64,000 bases of DNA. Source: Conus ventricosus. Taxonomy: Eukaryota; Mollusca; Gastropoda; Neogastropoda; Conidae. The position numbers and the translations under genes were made by a program. How positions within the stretch are numbered: position 1 is the first letter of the stretch; every line of letters starts with the position of its first letter. The notes below the pieces were generated by a model. That model did not search any database. It saw nothing but the letters and a program-made list of their open reading frames with translations, and had not been told where the DNA came from. The DNA lies in assembly GCA_018398815.1 (NCBI GenBank), contig CM031601.1, forward strand, positions 31,375,546 through 31,439,545, in the 5' to 3' direction. Shown piece after piece: positions 55,339 through 64,000 of the stretch.

Positions 55339-57321
55339 CTTGCTGGAAGGTTCTTCTTTTTTGGCAGGTTCTTCCTTCTTGGCACTTTCCTCCTTCTTGG
55401 CTCCTGCGGAAGAGGTGGAAGGCCTGGAAGACGTGGTTTCTATCAGCTCAATCTTGACGTCTGAGGATGGTGGGGGCTTCTTCTGGCTCAGATTGGCTCG
55501 CCAGGCGGGGACAGTCTTTTCCTTCTCTTCAGAGGGGGTTCTGTTCAACGCAGCGGTCTTCACGGGAGACGGCAAGGGTTTGCTCTCTGTTCTTGCGCTG
55601 CTGGAAGGAACTGGAACAGGAGCAGTCTGAGATGAAGCTTTCACACTGGGGAATCGAGATGAAGACACACCCGGTGAACTGCCAGACGAAAACACTGGCG
55701 GAGTTTTTACACTCTGTGTCTTCCATTTTGGAGTTTCCCTAGCCGGTGAGGATTCAGAACCTTTAGATTTCTCTTTGACCTCCTCCTGTTTAGCACCTGG
55801 TGCCGAGGACGGCACAGATGTGGAGGACACAGTGCTGGTCTTCACTGATGAGGATGAGGCAGTGACTGAAGCGCTGGCAGTTGAAGCCATTTCGTTTCGT
55901 GTGGACTGTACCTTGACGCTGCTCCCTCGGCTGGCAAAGACATGGGTTTTAGCTGGGAGGTCTTCACACTGCCTCCCCGGGAGTGGACCAGTTCACTGGG
56001 CTTGCTGTCACTGAACCTCTCAAACCTGGAGCTGGCTGAGAACACGCTGACACTGCTGGACACCTCCGCCACGCTGGACACAGGGTCACCCTTAGGTGCA
56101 GACCCTGCAGACTCCTGGGACACTGAGGTGGTGCTGTCCTTGCCTGCTGCAGTGTCTTTGGTGGGAGAGGGCGAGTCCCTGTTCTCATCACTCCCCTGTC
56201 TGCCTGTCTTTCTCCTTGCCAGGGCAAACCATTCGGGTTCCTTGGTTTTGGAAGCTTCCACCACCTTTTCCCTGTGACGGGGAGAGGATTCTGGGGAGGT
56301 ATTCTGTGAACTGCTTGGCTCTACCCTATGTGAGGCAGTACGCTGCACTTTGTGGCAAAGGATTCCTCTCTGCCGATGGGCTGTTCTGGCAATGTCTTGC
56401 TGCGGCTCTGCCTGCGTAACTTGTAGTCATCTTTGGGAGCAAAGACAGCTGTGGCCTGGCTGTCCGTCTGTCTCAACCCCTCCTTTCTGCCTGCTCCAGG
56501 GCTAGCGGCTGCGGCGGGTCTGGAGGAGACAGGGGATGAGGTGCGGTCACTGGCCACAGATGTCTTCACACTGGAGCTCAGGACTTGTGCAGGGTTGGAG
56601 TCTGCATGGCCTGCAGGACCATGGGATAAAGTTGGACTGTTTGACGACTTCAGACTTGTGGCCGAAAACTCCACTTTGGGTTTTGCACCACTTGACGACA
56701 ACTCTGCAAAGCCACCACTCTTGGAAGAAGCGCCGAGAGTGATGGATTTTGACATCACCGAACCACCATCCACATGACTCTCCTTCTTCAGAGACTCCAT
56801 CGTTTTTGAAGTGGACAGCGTCTTGTGCTGACTCTCACTCTCTGTCGTTTCTGACTTTGACATATCAACTGATGTTTTGGCAACAGTGTGCTCCTTCAAA
56901 GTGGGAGATTTCAACTCAGACTCCATACTTCCTCGCTTCTCCTCCTCCTTCAGAAAGGAAAACTTTGTCTGGGGTTGGACACTGGTTTCTTTGACATCCT
57001 CTTTCCCAATGGAGCCTGCTTTGATACTGGTTTCTCTCACCTCCTCCTTGAAGCCGGGAGACTTCAACTCCGTTTTGAGGCTTGCTCGCTTGCTGTCTAT
57101 CGTCACCTCTTTTTTCTCCTGTTGGGTGTGGCAAGGGAGGTAAGCATGGGGGCAGACACAGGCGTGGACACAGGGCGACGCTTTGCAGAGCTGGATTCCG
57201 ACGACTCCCCGGGCCAGCTGAGGGTGACGGGCCACACTTGCCACTTTCTCCACCGGCGACCCCTCTGGTCTGCTGGGCGTTGAGCTTGCTTCAGCCTTAT
57301 CACCGCCGTCCATGTCTCCAT
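55339..57321 (-). CDS. CRACD-like gene, large exon (frame-broken at homopolymers)
   Basis: Opens after tttgactcgtag; AT joins the G left by the previous exon to form Asp. It reads GDMDGGDKAEASSTPSRPEG, a long Ser/Lys-rich tract (TSVDMSKSETTESESQHKTL), DYKLRRQSRSKTLPEQPIGR, EPEWFALARRKTG, many SSxxPV blocks and VPAWRANLSQKKP, ending KKEEPSSK|gtaagc in phase 0. One continuous protein requires a frame change near TTT 56349-56351 and another near TTTT 55947-55950, each a one-base deletion. A further pair (CCCC 57207-57210 and TTTTTT 57110-57115) would turn an odd Cys/His-rich stretch into a normal Ser/Pro-rich one. No stop codon interrupts the composite. Assembly indels are likelier than a pseudogene. 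Confidence 0.75.
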
Positions 57322-57534
57322 CTACGAGTCAAAGACAGGGGTTTGTAGCATTTCTCTACATCAGTAATGTTATTTTTGTGTGTGTAATAGACATGCTATG
57401 TGGAAAAGTCATCCAAATGACCTTGAGGTAAAATATGGGAATGGTCCATCTTGTAAAGCTGAATTTTTCAATACATGTTATTAGTAACCCGGCCAAATGC
57501 AAGGGACAACATCAAGGCTGTCACATCATCAAAA

Positions 57535-57632
57535 CTGATTCCAAGTACACATCAAGGCTGTCACATCATCAAAACTGATTCCAAGTACACATCAAGGCTG
57601 TCACATCATCAAAACTGATTCCAAGTACATTT
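57535..57632. repeat. 39-bp tandem repeat, about 3 copies
   Basis: acatcaaggctgtcacatca plus tcaaaactgattccaagt. Confidence 0.95.
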
Positions 57633-58797
57633 GTTTAAAGTAAAACAAAAATTCTTTGCCGCAACTCCTTTCACATGTGACGATCTGTTATTCAGCTTTT
57701 CATTTTCTGTGACCTCAGAGTGGCCTACTCTTACAGAGTGCAGTCTCCACACCAGTGGTGAAGTGGAAAACCACAGAGAAGACACAGCACTGCTTAGTTG
57801 CTTCACTGATGTTCACCGACGCCTGGTCTATCAGAAAGACTGCTTGGATAAAACATCAACAGATTCAAAAGATTTTCCCCACTCCATATTCATTACTTAC
57901 CATGTTTATTACACATTGGTGACATTTCTGTTTCAATGTAAATCAATATTTTCCAAACATTCCTCTTCTCCCCCCCCCCCCCCCCCCCATCCCCCCCTCT
58001 CCCTTCCATTTCATCCTTCTCCAACCCATTTTCCGAGTTTCTTCGATCACAGACTGAAATCATCCATTTCCTCCATCAAAGAATGCAATCCCAAATTCCT
58101 CCAACTGTATGACTGCTATCTCTAAATTCTCCTATCAAAATAGTAATGATTGCCATACCTGAATTCTTCAAACAAAATATTAACTACTGCATCATCAAAT
58201 TCTTGAACAATGAATAAAATTGAAAGCTACAGAGTGATAAAGAGTCATGCAGGCAGACTGACCATGCATTCCTTTCACTGAATGAAAATTGTATGACTAG
58301 AATAAAACCATGTTTTCATGCAAGGGTGTATGCAAACCTGTCTGATTTCCTTCTCAAACCTTGCTCTTGTCTCCTCTCTTTCCCTTAGTTTTCTTTTTTG
58401 TTCAAAATAAGCAAGTGTATACCTTTATCAACGTTTTATGTTAAGCATCCCATTTCCTGAAAATTTCTTGGACAAAAAATGTGACTGCAATAAAATGTTA
58501 CCACATTTCAGAAAATTTTACAGAAAAAGTATTATTTTCTAAAAGCTGATGAAACTCATGTCTACTTAGATATACTGTCCAGTATGCTAAAACTGACGAA
58601 CAAAATTTCTTAGTGAAAAAACATACACACCGTGAAGAGGTCCATTTCATGTACTTCGTCAACAGAAATATTCTGTAATCTGTACCATGATAGGGTGTAC
58701 AAGAATCAATATAATCAGATGAAAGTCTCTATGGGTACAGTATGGTTTAATATAATACAAAATCCAACACAGGAATCAGACTATCCAAGTCAGTCAC

Positions 58798-58885
58798 CTG
58801 TCATAGAACTTGTGCTGTCAGTCTGAGCTCGCGACTTGGGAGTGAATTCCTCGTTCAGACTTGGCAGCGAGTGCGGCGACTGACC
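58798..58885 (-). CDS. CRACD-like gene, exon
   Basis: Opens after ttgttttccag in phase 0, encodes GQSPHSLPSLNEEFTPKSRA then QTDSTSSMT, and ends ATGACAG|gtgact in phase 1, matching the AT start of the exon at 57321. The sequence is a disordered Ser/Pro-rich linker. Confidence 0.8.
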
Positions 58886-59014
58886 CTGGAAAACAAGAAG
58901 AAGAATGAGGCTTTTCAGGTGTTACCATTCTCTCCTTGCATATCAAAGGACACTCACATTTACATTACTTTATGTTGTTTTTGTCTGTTCTTTTCCTTAT
59001 TTTCCTCCAACATC

Positions 59015-59410
59015 CTCCCTGTGCCACTGTAGCCCTGTCACTGTTCTCCATCCCTCCATACAGAGCCACACCTTTGTTGTCACACCCCTCAACACCAGCA
59101 GTCCACAGACAACCCTCCCTGTGCCACTATTGCCCTGTCACTGTTCTCCATCCCTCCATACAGAGCCACACCTTTGTTGTCACACCCCTCAACACCAGCA
59201 GTCCACAGACAACCCTCCCTGTGCCACTATTGCCCTGTCACTGTTATCCATCCCTCCATACAGAGCCACACCTTTGTTGTCACACCCCTCAACACCAGCA
59301 GTCCACAGACAACCCTCCCTGTGCCACTATTGCCCTGTCACTGTTCTCCATACCTCCATACATAGCCACACCTTTGTAGTCGCATCCCCCCAACACCAGC
59401 AGTCCACAGA
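59015..59410. repeat. 100-bp tandem repeat, 4 copies
   Basis: Copies begin (ctccctgtgccact) at 59015, 59115, 59215 and 59315. The unit includes ccatacagagccacaccttt and caacaccagcagtccacaga. The latter resembles 63555-63615 in the dispersed element at the right edge. Confidence 0.97.
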
Positions 59411-60280
59411 TAATAATCCATGTCAGGTACATGAAGCGTTCCACTGGTAGAGACCCTCACCTATGGTGGGGTCATCTCTGTGGTGTTTATTAACTTTTTC
59501 GCCATGCACCGAGCGATAGTTATGCCATTTCAGTTGACCCGTTCATGACGAGCTGTTCTGTGGTTGCGGCAACACTGCTGTACTCCCTGGACAAGCTGTA
59601 GTGCTGTTCCACAAACTATATAAAAATCCCTTGTTCTCTTGTCTATGGTCTAAGGGATGCAACTGCCCTAAATATTTAGAACAGGGTTCTAGCCATCAGA
59701 GGAAGTAAGTTTGCATCCACTAGAGATGACTTTTGTGACCCTAGAGACTAAGAGACGCTAACCAAAGAAATGTAAACAAGATTGTGTTCTCCAACGCTTT
59801 AGTTATGTTTTTCCATGACAGTAGCGTTGTTATTTCACCTAAAATATATTCAAGTGTATGTTCATTGCACAGTTTGTGTTTTAGCCTGTCCGTAAATATG
59901 TAACAATAAGTTGTTACACTTATATTAGGGGTTGCAAAACAAAATCAAAAAGCGCGAAAATTGCGCATCTACAACGGTTGTAAGCACGTCGTGAAAGAAT
60001 TAAGACCTGTCCTGGTTTGCCGTCAGCAGCTCATCATCTACAGGTCTCTTCACTGCTGACAGTTAACTGTCAAGTCACAGCGCCACACCTGGCCACTGTC
60101 CCTCCATGGTAGACACTGAGCGCTACATTCCAAAACAACATGCTCCAAAGGCTGCCCACATGGAACACACTGACACACGCTCATCAGACGTGTACTTGAA
60201 CACTAAATTATAGATCCATGCAAGCATTTGGAGTGAAATGTAAAAGAATTTCAAATGAGATTTAAAAAAAAAATTTCATG
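59411..60280. other. Intron of the CRACD-like gene, no gene seen
   Basis: No exon or recognisable element. Moderately GC text around 59440-60190 may be old repeat. Confidence 0.6.
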
Positions 60281-60284
60281 ATGA

Positions 60285-60520
60285 CAATAATGACTGACAG
60301 GTATATTTGATTATTGGACCTATGTGCTTGAAACTAAAATACCTACAAGCAAAAAATTTCATGATGACAATAATGACTGACTGGTAAATTTGACTGCTGG
60401 ACCTATGTGCTTGAAACTAAAATACCTACAAGCAAAAAATTTCATGATGACAATAATGACCGACTGGTAAATTTGACGGCTGGACCTATGTGCTTGAAAC
60501 TAAAATACCTACAAGCACTC
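60285..60520. repeat. About 85-bp tandem repeat, 3 copies
   Basis: aatttcatgatgacaataat, ggacctatgtgcttgaaact and aaaatacctacaagc, repeated three times. Confidence 0.95.
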
Positions 60521-60940
60521 ATTTAAAATGATAATGAAGAAGAGAATCTTAAACATGGATGTGAAATACACTGCATGCCCAGATCTGAAACACAGCTTTG
60601 GTAAACACCCTTAAATATTAATCATTGTGACATGCTATCATCATGTTTATTATAATGTGTAGTAGTATGTATATTCTGTTGCTTTGAATCCTTGTCAAGA
60701 TGTTTACAACTAGTCTATGAATGACGACAGTCTGACAGTATGTAAACAAGAAAAAAGGTCATGAAAATGGCCGACGTCCGACAGAATAACAGATTTTCTA
60801 CATATGGTGGGTCAATTCTTTTCCTAACACATCACAGAAACTTCCTTTTTCCTTCACTTACACTGAGCACCTGAGCCCAGAGAAAACAAACTGAAGTCAC
60901 TGTCAGAGTCCAAAGAGTTACGTAACCTCCTGGCACTAAC

Positions 60941-61074
60941 CTCTCGTTTTTTCCGTGACTGTCGGTTGGTTTTGCGGGATCGAGGCTTGATGCTGATTCT
61001 GTCCTTGGCGATGTCACTCTTCAGGAGCTCAGTGGGATCGATCTGTTCAAAGTCTATTGGAGCCTCAGTGCCAA
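60941..61074 (-). CDS. CRACD-like gene, exon with CPI-like basic motif
   Basis: Opens after cacttgcag; TT joins the G left by the previous exon to form Val. It encodes GTEAPIDFEQIDPTELLKSD then IAKDRISIKPRSRKTNRQSR and KKRE, and ends GAGAG|gttagt in phase 0. The L-x-x-D-I-A-K-D-R-x-x-x-K-P-+-x-+ pattern is like the capping-protein-interaction motif of CARMIL, CD2AP, FAM21 and CRACD proteins, which binds CapZ. This is a pattern match by eye. Confidence 0.82.
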
Positions 61075-61248
61075 CTGCAAGTGGAAAAATCAGTCAGTCA
61101 CAGTGTTGCATGGTGAGGTATCCAAATGAGTGCAAAAATAATGCAAAAGGCAATAAAGAATAATAATGAAAAAAAAAGGATCCAGGAGACCTCTTTTTCA
61201 TCAACTATTTTCATTTCTTCTGGAACACAGACAGGACTTTGGAAATAC

Positions 61249-61270
61249 CCCCCCCCCCCCCCCCCCCCCC
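61249..61270. repeat. Poly-C run
   Basis: About 22 C. Another of about 16 lies at 61648-61663. Confidence 0.95.
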
Positions 61271-62029
61271 CACCTCCTGTACTGACAATGCATGGAGCTA
61301 AAGTCATGCATGGCTGCCAACCTTCTGGAACAGATGAGAACCTGGGATGTAGAAGATAAGTTTATTTTTCAACTGACACCTTTATTACTTACCACAGCCA
61401 GAACCAAACAATGTTAAGGTAGGACTCACACAGAAACTTACCCTGCACAATATGGAGGTTTGGACATACACTGAACATCATTTTGTCACTGTTCCACAAC
61501 ATTTTATGATCCTGTTCTTGAAAATGATACTCCCACCCCTCCCCTTTTCAAAACCCCATTCTTTCAACAAAATTTTCAATTCCCACCAAATCTGGAATTT
61601 GGGGAATCATATGCCTATGTCAACAGGTGTGCAGCTCACCGAACTCCCCCCCCCCCCCCCCCCTGCATTGCTGCCTGCAGATTCTGTTCTGTCACAGACC
61701 TGGCACCAGCTGTCCATAGCAGCTTCACCTGCACTGTGTCACCAAGAGCCCACCCACCAGAATACACCCTGCACAGCCTCCCAATCCTTCTGGTGCTGTT
61801 CTGTGCTGCCTCTTCCTATTTGCCACAAGCAGGATACCACAAACTACACTCCTATTCTGATGATACTATAAACTGCTTATTTGAAATATATACATGAATT
61901 TTCCTCTTCCAAACGCTTGCAAGAGCTTCAGTGAAATGTCAGTGCCCTTTTCGTTTTGTACTTTTGAAGAACAAAACAACAACTGTCAGGAGGAATGAAA
62001 TTATAACAGAGACGTTTCTTCCAGACATA

Positions 62030-62155
62030 TATTCCAAGGTTCATCAGACACTGCACATAGACCACACTCTGATTATCAAAAGGCTTTAGACATATATTCC
62101 AAGGACTGTTCATCAGACACTGCACATACACCACACTCTGATTATCAAAAGACAC
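62030..62155. repeat. Twofold tandem repeat of about 63 bp
   Basis: agacatatattccaagg(act)gttcatcagacactgcaca ... ccacactctgattatcaaaa occurs twice. Confidence 0.95.
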
Positions 62156-62398
62156 ACAAACAGGTTTATTATCACAACCAAAGATGATGAAAATGATTCA
62201 ACATTCAATGAATCACATGATGTCAGTCAGTACGTCTGCTCAAGCCCAAACATGACCCACAAATCTATAAACACACACACTTACATCAACAAAAACAAAT
62301 CAAACCGAAAAATGTTTAATACATGACTTTGCCTGGTTTGACCAACAAATACAGAACAAAGAGGAAATGAAAATTAATATCCAGCTGGTCAGGCATAC

Positions 62399-62471
62399 CT
62401 TTAGACTGCTCTGGTTTCTTGGTCACTTTCGATGGCACGGAGCTCTTCCACCGAGTCTGGAATGGATCGTC
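62399..62471 (-). CDS. CRACD-like gene, first exon seen
   Basis: Opens after aactgtgttttcag in phase 0, encodes DDPFQTRWKSSVPSKVTKKP then EQSK plus one base, and ends TCTAAAG|gtatgc in phase 1, matching the exon at 61074. There is no initiator Met, so further 5' exons exist, probably beyond 64000. Confidence 0.78.
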
Positions 62472-62499
62472 CTGAAAACACAGTTGGTTACAGCCCACT

Positions 62500-62685
62500 T
62501 CAGTCAACACTTATTTGTTTCTCATAAAAGGCAAGACATATGAACAGCATTTCATACTTAAAATGTCAACAAAGACAGAAAGCAACAATGTCAGTCAACA
62601 CTTATTTTTTTCTCATAAAAGGCAAGATATATGAACAGCATTTCATACTTAAAATGTCAACAAAGACAGAAAGCAACAATGCATA
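62500..62685. repeat. Twofold tandem repeat of about 87 bp
   Basis: gtcaacacttatt(t)... ctcataaaaggcaaga(c/t)atatgaacagcatttc ... aagacagaaagcaacaatg occurs twice. Confidence 0.95.
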
Positions 62686-63174
62686 CACTTTGTTCATTGA
62701 TTTCACATTTGTAAATACAGTTCAGGGCCTACAAAATACACAAAACATGGTTTCCCAGCTGCCACATTTTCAGAGAGTGATGTTAGGCATGCAGAACTTA
62801 TAAACTGGATTTTATATATCATGCTTTAGTAAATCTTTGGCATATCTCCCTTGGTTCCTCTGTAGCAGGTCGATGTCAATATTCATCTCAACCCATCCTC
62901 CTCATTGCCATCAAAGCCCACATCACCTCCCCTCCCTCTCTTCTGAATCCAACACAATGTAACATAGATCTACTTGTGGAATTAAACCATCAAGTGCCAG
63001 ACAGCGGTTGCCAATGGCATTCCTGCATGCCGGAGTAAAACTGGTTTTCTGCTTGACCCTGCTGTTGTGAGAACAGCTCACAGTAAACAAACAACAGGCC
63101 AGTCACCAATTTCCTTTGGACAGGACTGAGGCTACAAATATAATTTTTTCACCACTTTGCATTCAACCACTCCC

Positions 63175-64000
63175 TGATTGAAAGAAAAGCTTGTGCCACG
63201 CCCCCTTCCCCGATGTGGAGTGTCCACCTACCAGCCCCTCACTTTAAACCCAGTTCAACATAGGATGTCTGCTGATGACATCAGGCCACTGTCAACAGAC
63301 TTGACTCAGCACCGAACCCATCAAGACCGCCCACAATGCACGTGCAAGGCTGAAGACAGCAGCAATCACACAGCCCACAGATCCCAGCCAATGTTTGACC
63401 AAGGCTCACATGAGGGGTGGGGGCACTCAATCACTAACAGGATTCAACTGTGGTGCAGCTGGGCCTCACTGCTCATGTGTACTTTTTTTTTTTTTTTTTT
63501 GCTGTCCCAACCTCTGCGCCACCTCAGAGGCAGTGTACCCACGCCGCTCATTCCGACACCCCGTCCATAGCCACAGCCCGGTCGGCCCTGCCGCAGCACC
63601 AGCAATCCACAGTCAATGTCAAGTCGTTAAGAGGCAACCCACCGGAGGAGACACTGCACTGCTGCCGACTCACTTCGGTGGTGTTCAGTGGCGCCTGTTC
63701 TGATCTAACATACGCAGGACACCACCTACTAAGTCCCCTACTGACGATAATAACTGCTTAGTCGCGGAGCCGGCGTGAGCGAGCTCTCCCTCCGGAGGGC
63801 GCCACCACGTCTGTCCACCGATAGACCCCATGGACTCGCCGATACCGGTGACCCCGACGGAACCAAACCAAAGCCACAGATGTGGAGAAGACATCGAAAT
63901 TGAGGTCACCATGAGAGCAGGGCATGAAGGGCCACAGAATTTGAGACATTTTTTTTTTTTAATGCTGATCAATAGAATGAGGATGATTACGATGATGCTA
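63175..64000. repeat. Dispersed repeat element, GC-richer than surroundings, runs off the window
   Basis: CpG- and GC-enriched text including ctcccccttccccgatg-like, cggagggcgccaccacgtct and ccgatagaccccatggactc. Its last 50 bases (ttttttaatgctgat and gaatgaggatgat) match 38950-39000 and part of 63555-63615 matches the 100-bp array at 59015. A 95-codon minus frame across it has no recognised domain. Confidence 0.5.

Larger units (their letters stand above)
51726..62471 (-). other. Gene locus: disordered CRACD/KIAA1211-like, possible capping-protein-binding protein
   Basis: Exons in transcription order: 62399-62471, 60941-61074, 58798-58885, 55339-57321 and 51726-51845, with splice phases agreeing at every junction. 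Earlier exons lie beyond the window or were not found. The predicted protein is rich in Ser, Lys, Glu and Pro, with a basic motif AKDRISIKPRSRKTNRQ resembling the capping-protein-interaction motif, and short tryptophan motifs (EPEWFALARRKTG, VPAWRANLSQKK). Such features occur in actin regulators such as CRACD, but short motifs in disordered proteins mislead easily, so the name is a guess while the gene model is firm. It lies upstream of ATG13 on the same strand. Confidence 0.7.

Noticed and set aside
58905..59450. 181- and 147-codon frames (CHCSPSLHTEPHLCCHTPQH repeats)
   Set aside because: The 100-bp tandem array read in different frames.
63685..63972. 95-codon minus frame at the right edge
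   Set aside because: Lies inside a dispersed repeat with no domain pattern, and part of it starts in a poly-A/T run.

Overview
This is animal genomic DNA. Genes are split into short exons with GT-AG introns of hundreds of bases to about 11 kb, and most of the sequence is intron packed with CA/TG and GA microsatellites, poly-G/poly-C runs, minisatellites and DNA transposons. The gene content (a lophotrochozoan-style cysteine-rich Ly6-like domain, an invertebrate ATG13) and dispersed repeats of a kind I associate with marine snails point to a mollusc, most likely a gastropod. That assignment is inference. I recognise three host genes by joining exons whose splice phases agree.

(1) 2495-6741, plus strand: the last two coding exons of a secreted or extracellular Ly6/three-finger-like cysteine-rich domain protein, with a poly(A) signal. 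Its introns hold a 145-bp satellite (640-2380), a 20-bp minisatellite (4030-4785), a hAT transposon fragment, and several decayed copies of its own last exon with acceptor site.

(2) 17345-40652, minus strand: ATG13, the regulatory subunit of the Atg1/ULK1 autophagy-initiation kinase. I give six well-supported exons plus a more tentative first HORMA exon at 40563-40652. The start codon exon was not found. The gene faces gene 1 tail to tail. Its introns carry a piggyBac-like remnant, a nonautonomous hAT-like element ending 16 bp from a splice donor, a minisatellite that multiplies one of its splice acceptors, an LTR next to an assembly gap (33407-33506), and a long inverted repeat (about 41.26-42.03 kb).

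(3) 51726-62471, minus strand: a serine/lysine-rich, disordered, probably actin-related protein of five exons, incomplete at its 5' end. It has a basic motif resembling capping-protein-interaction (CPI) motifs. CRACD/KIAA1211-like is the best guess, at low confidence. Its large exon changes reading frame at homopolymers in a way that looks like assembly indels.

Mobile elements also include a decayed Tc1-like transposon with near-perfect terminal inverted repeats (10249-11742), a LINE reverse-transcriptase tail (1-262), and SINE-like elements. A recurring oddity is that local duplications have captured splice sites: a donor at 2581-2726, an acceptor plus exon at 4862-6488, and an acceptor multiplied about 12 times at 22379-23100. 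I found no bacterial-style system, CRISPR array, rRNA, or intact tRNA gene. Most long open frames here are translations of tandem repeats and were left out.
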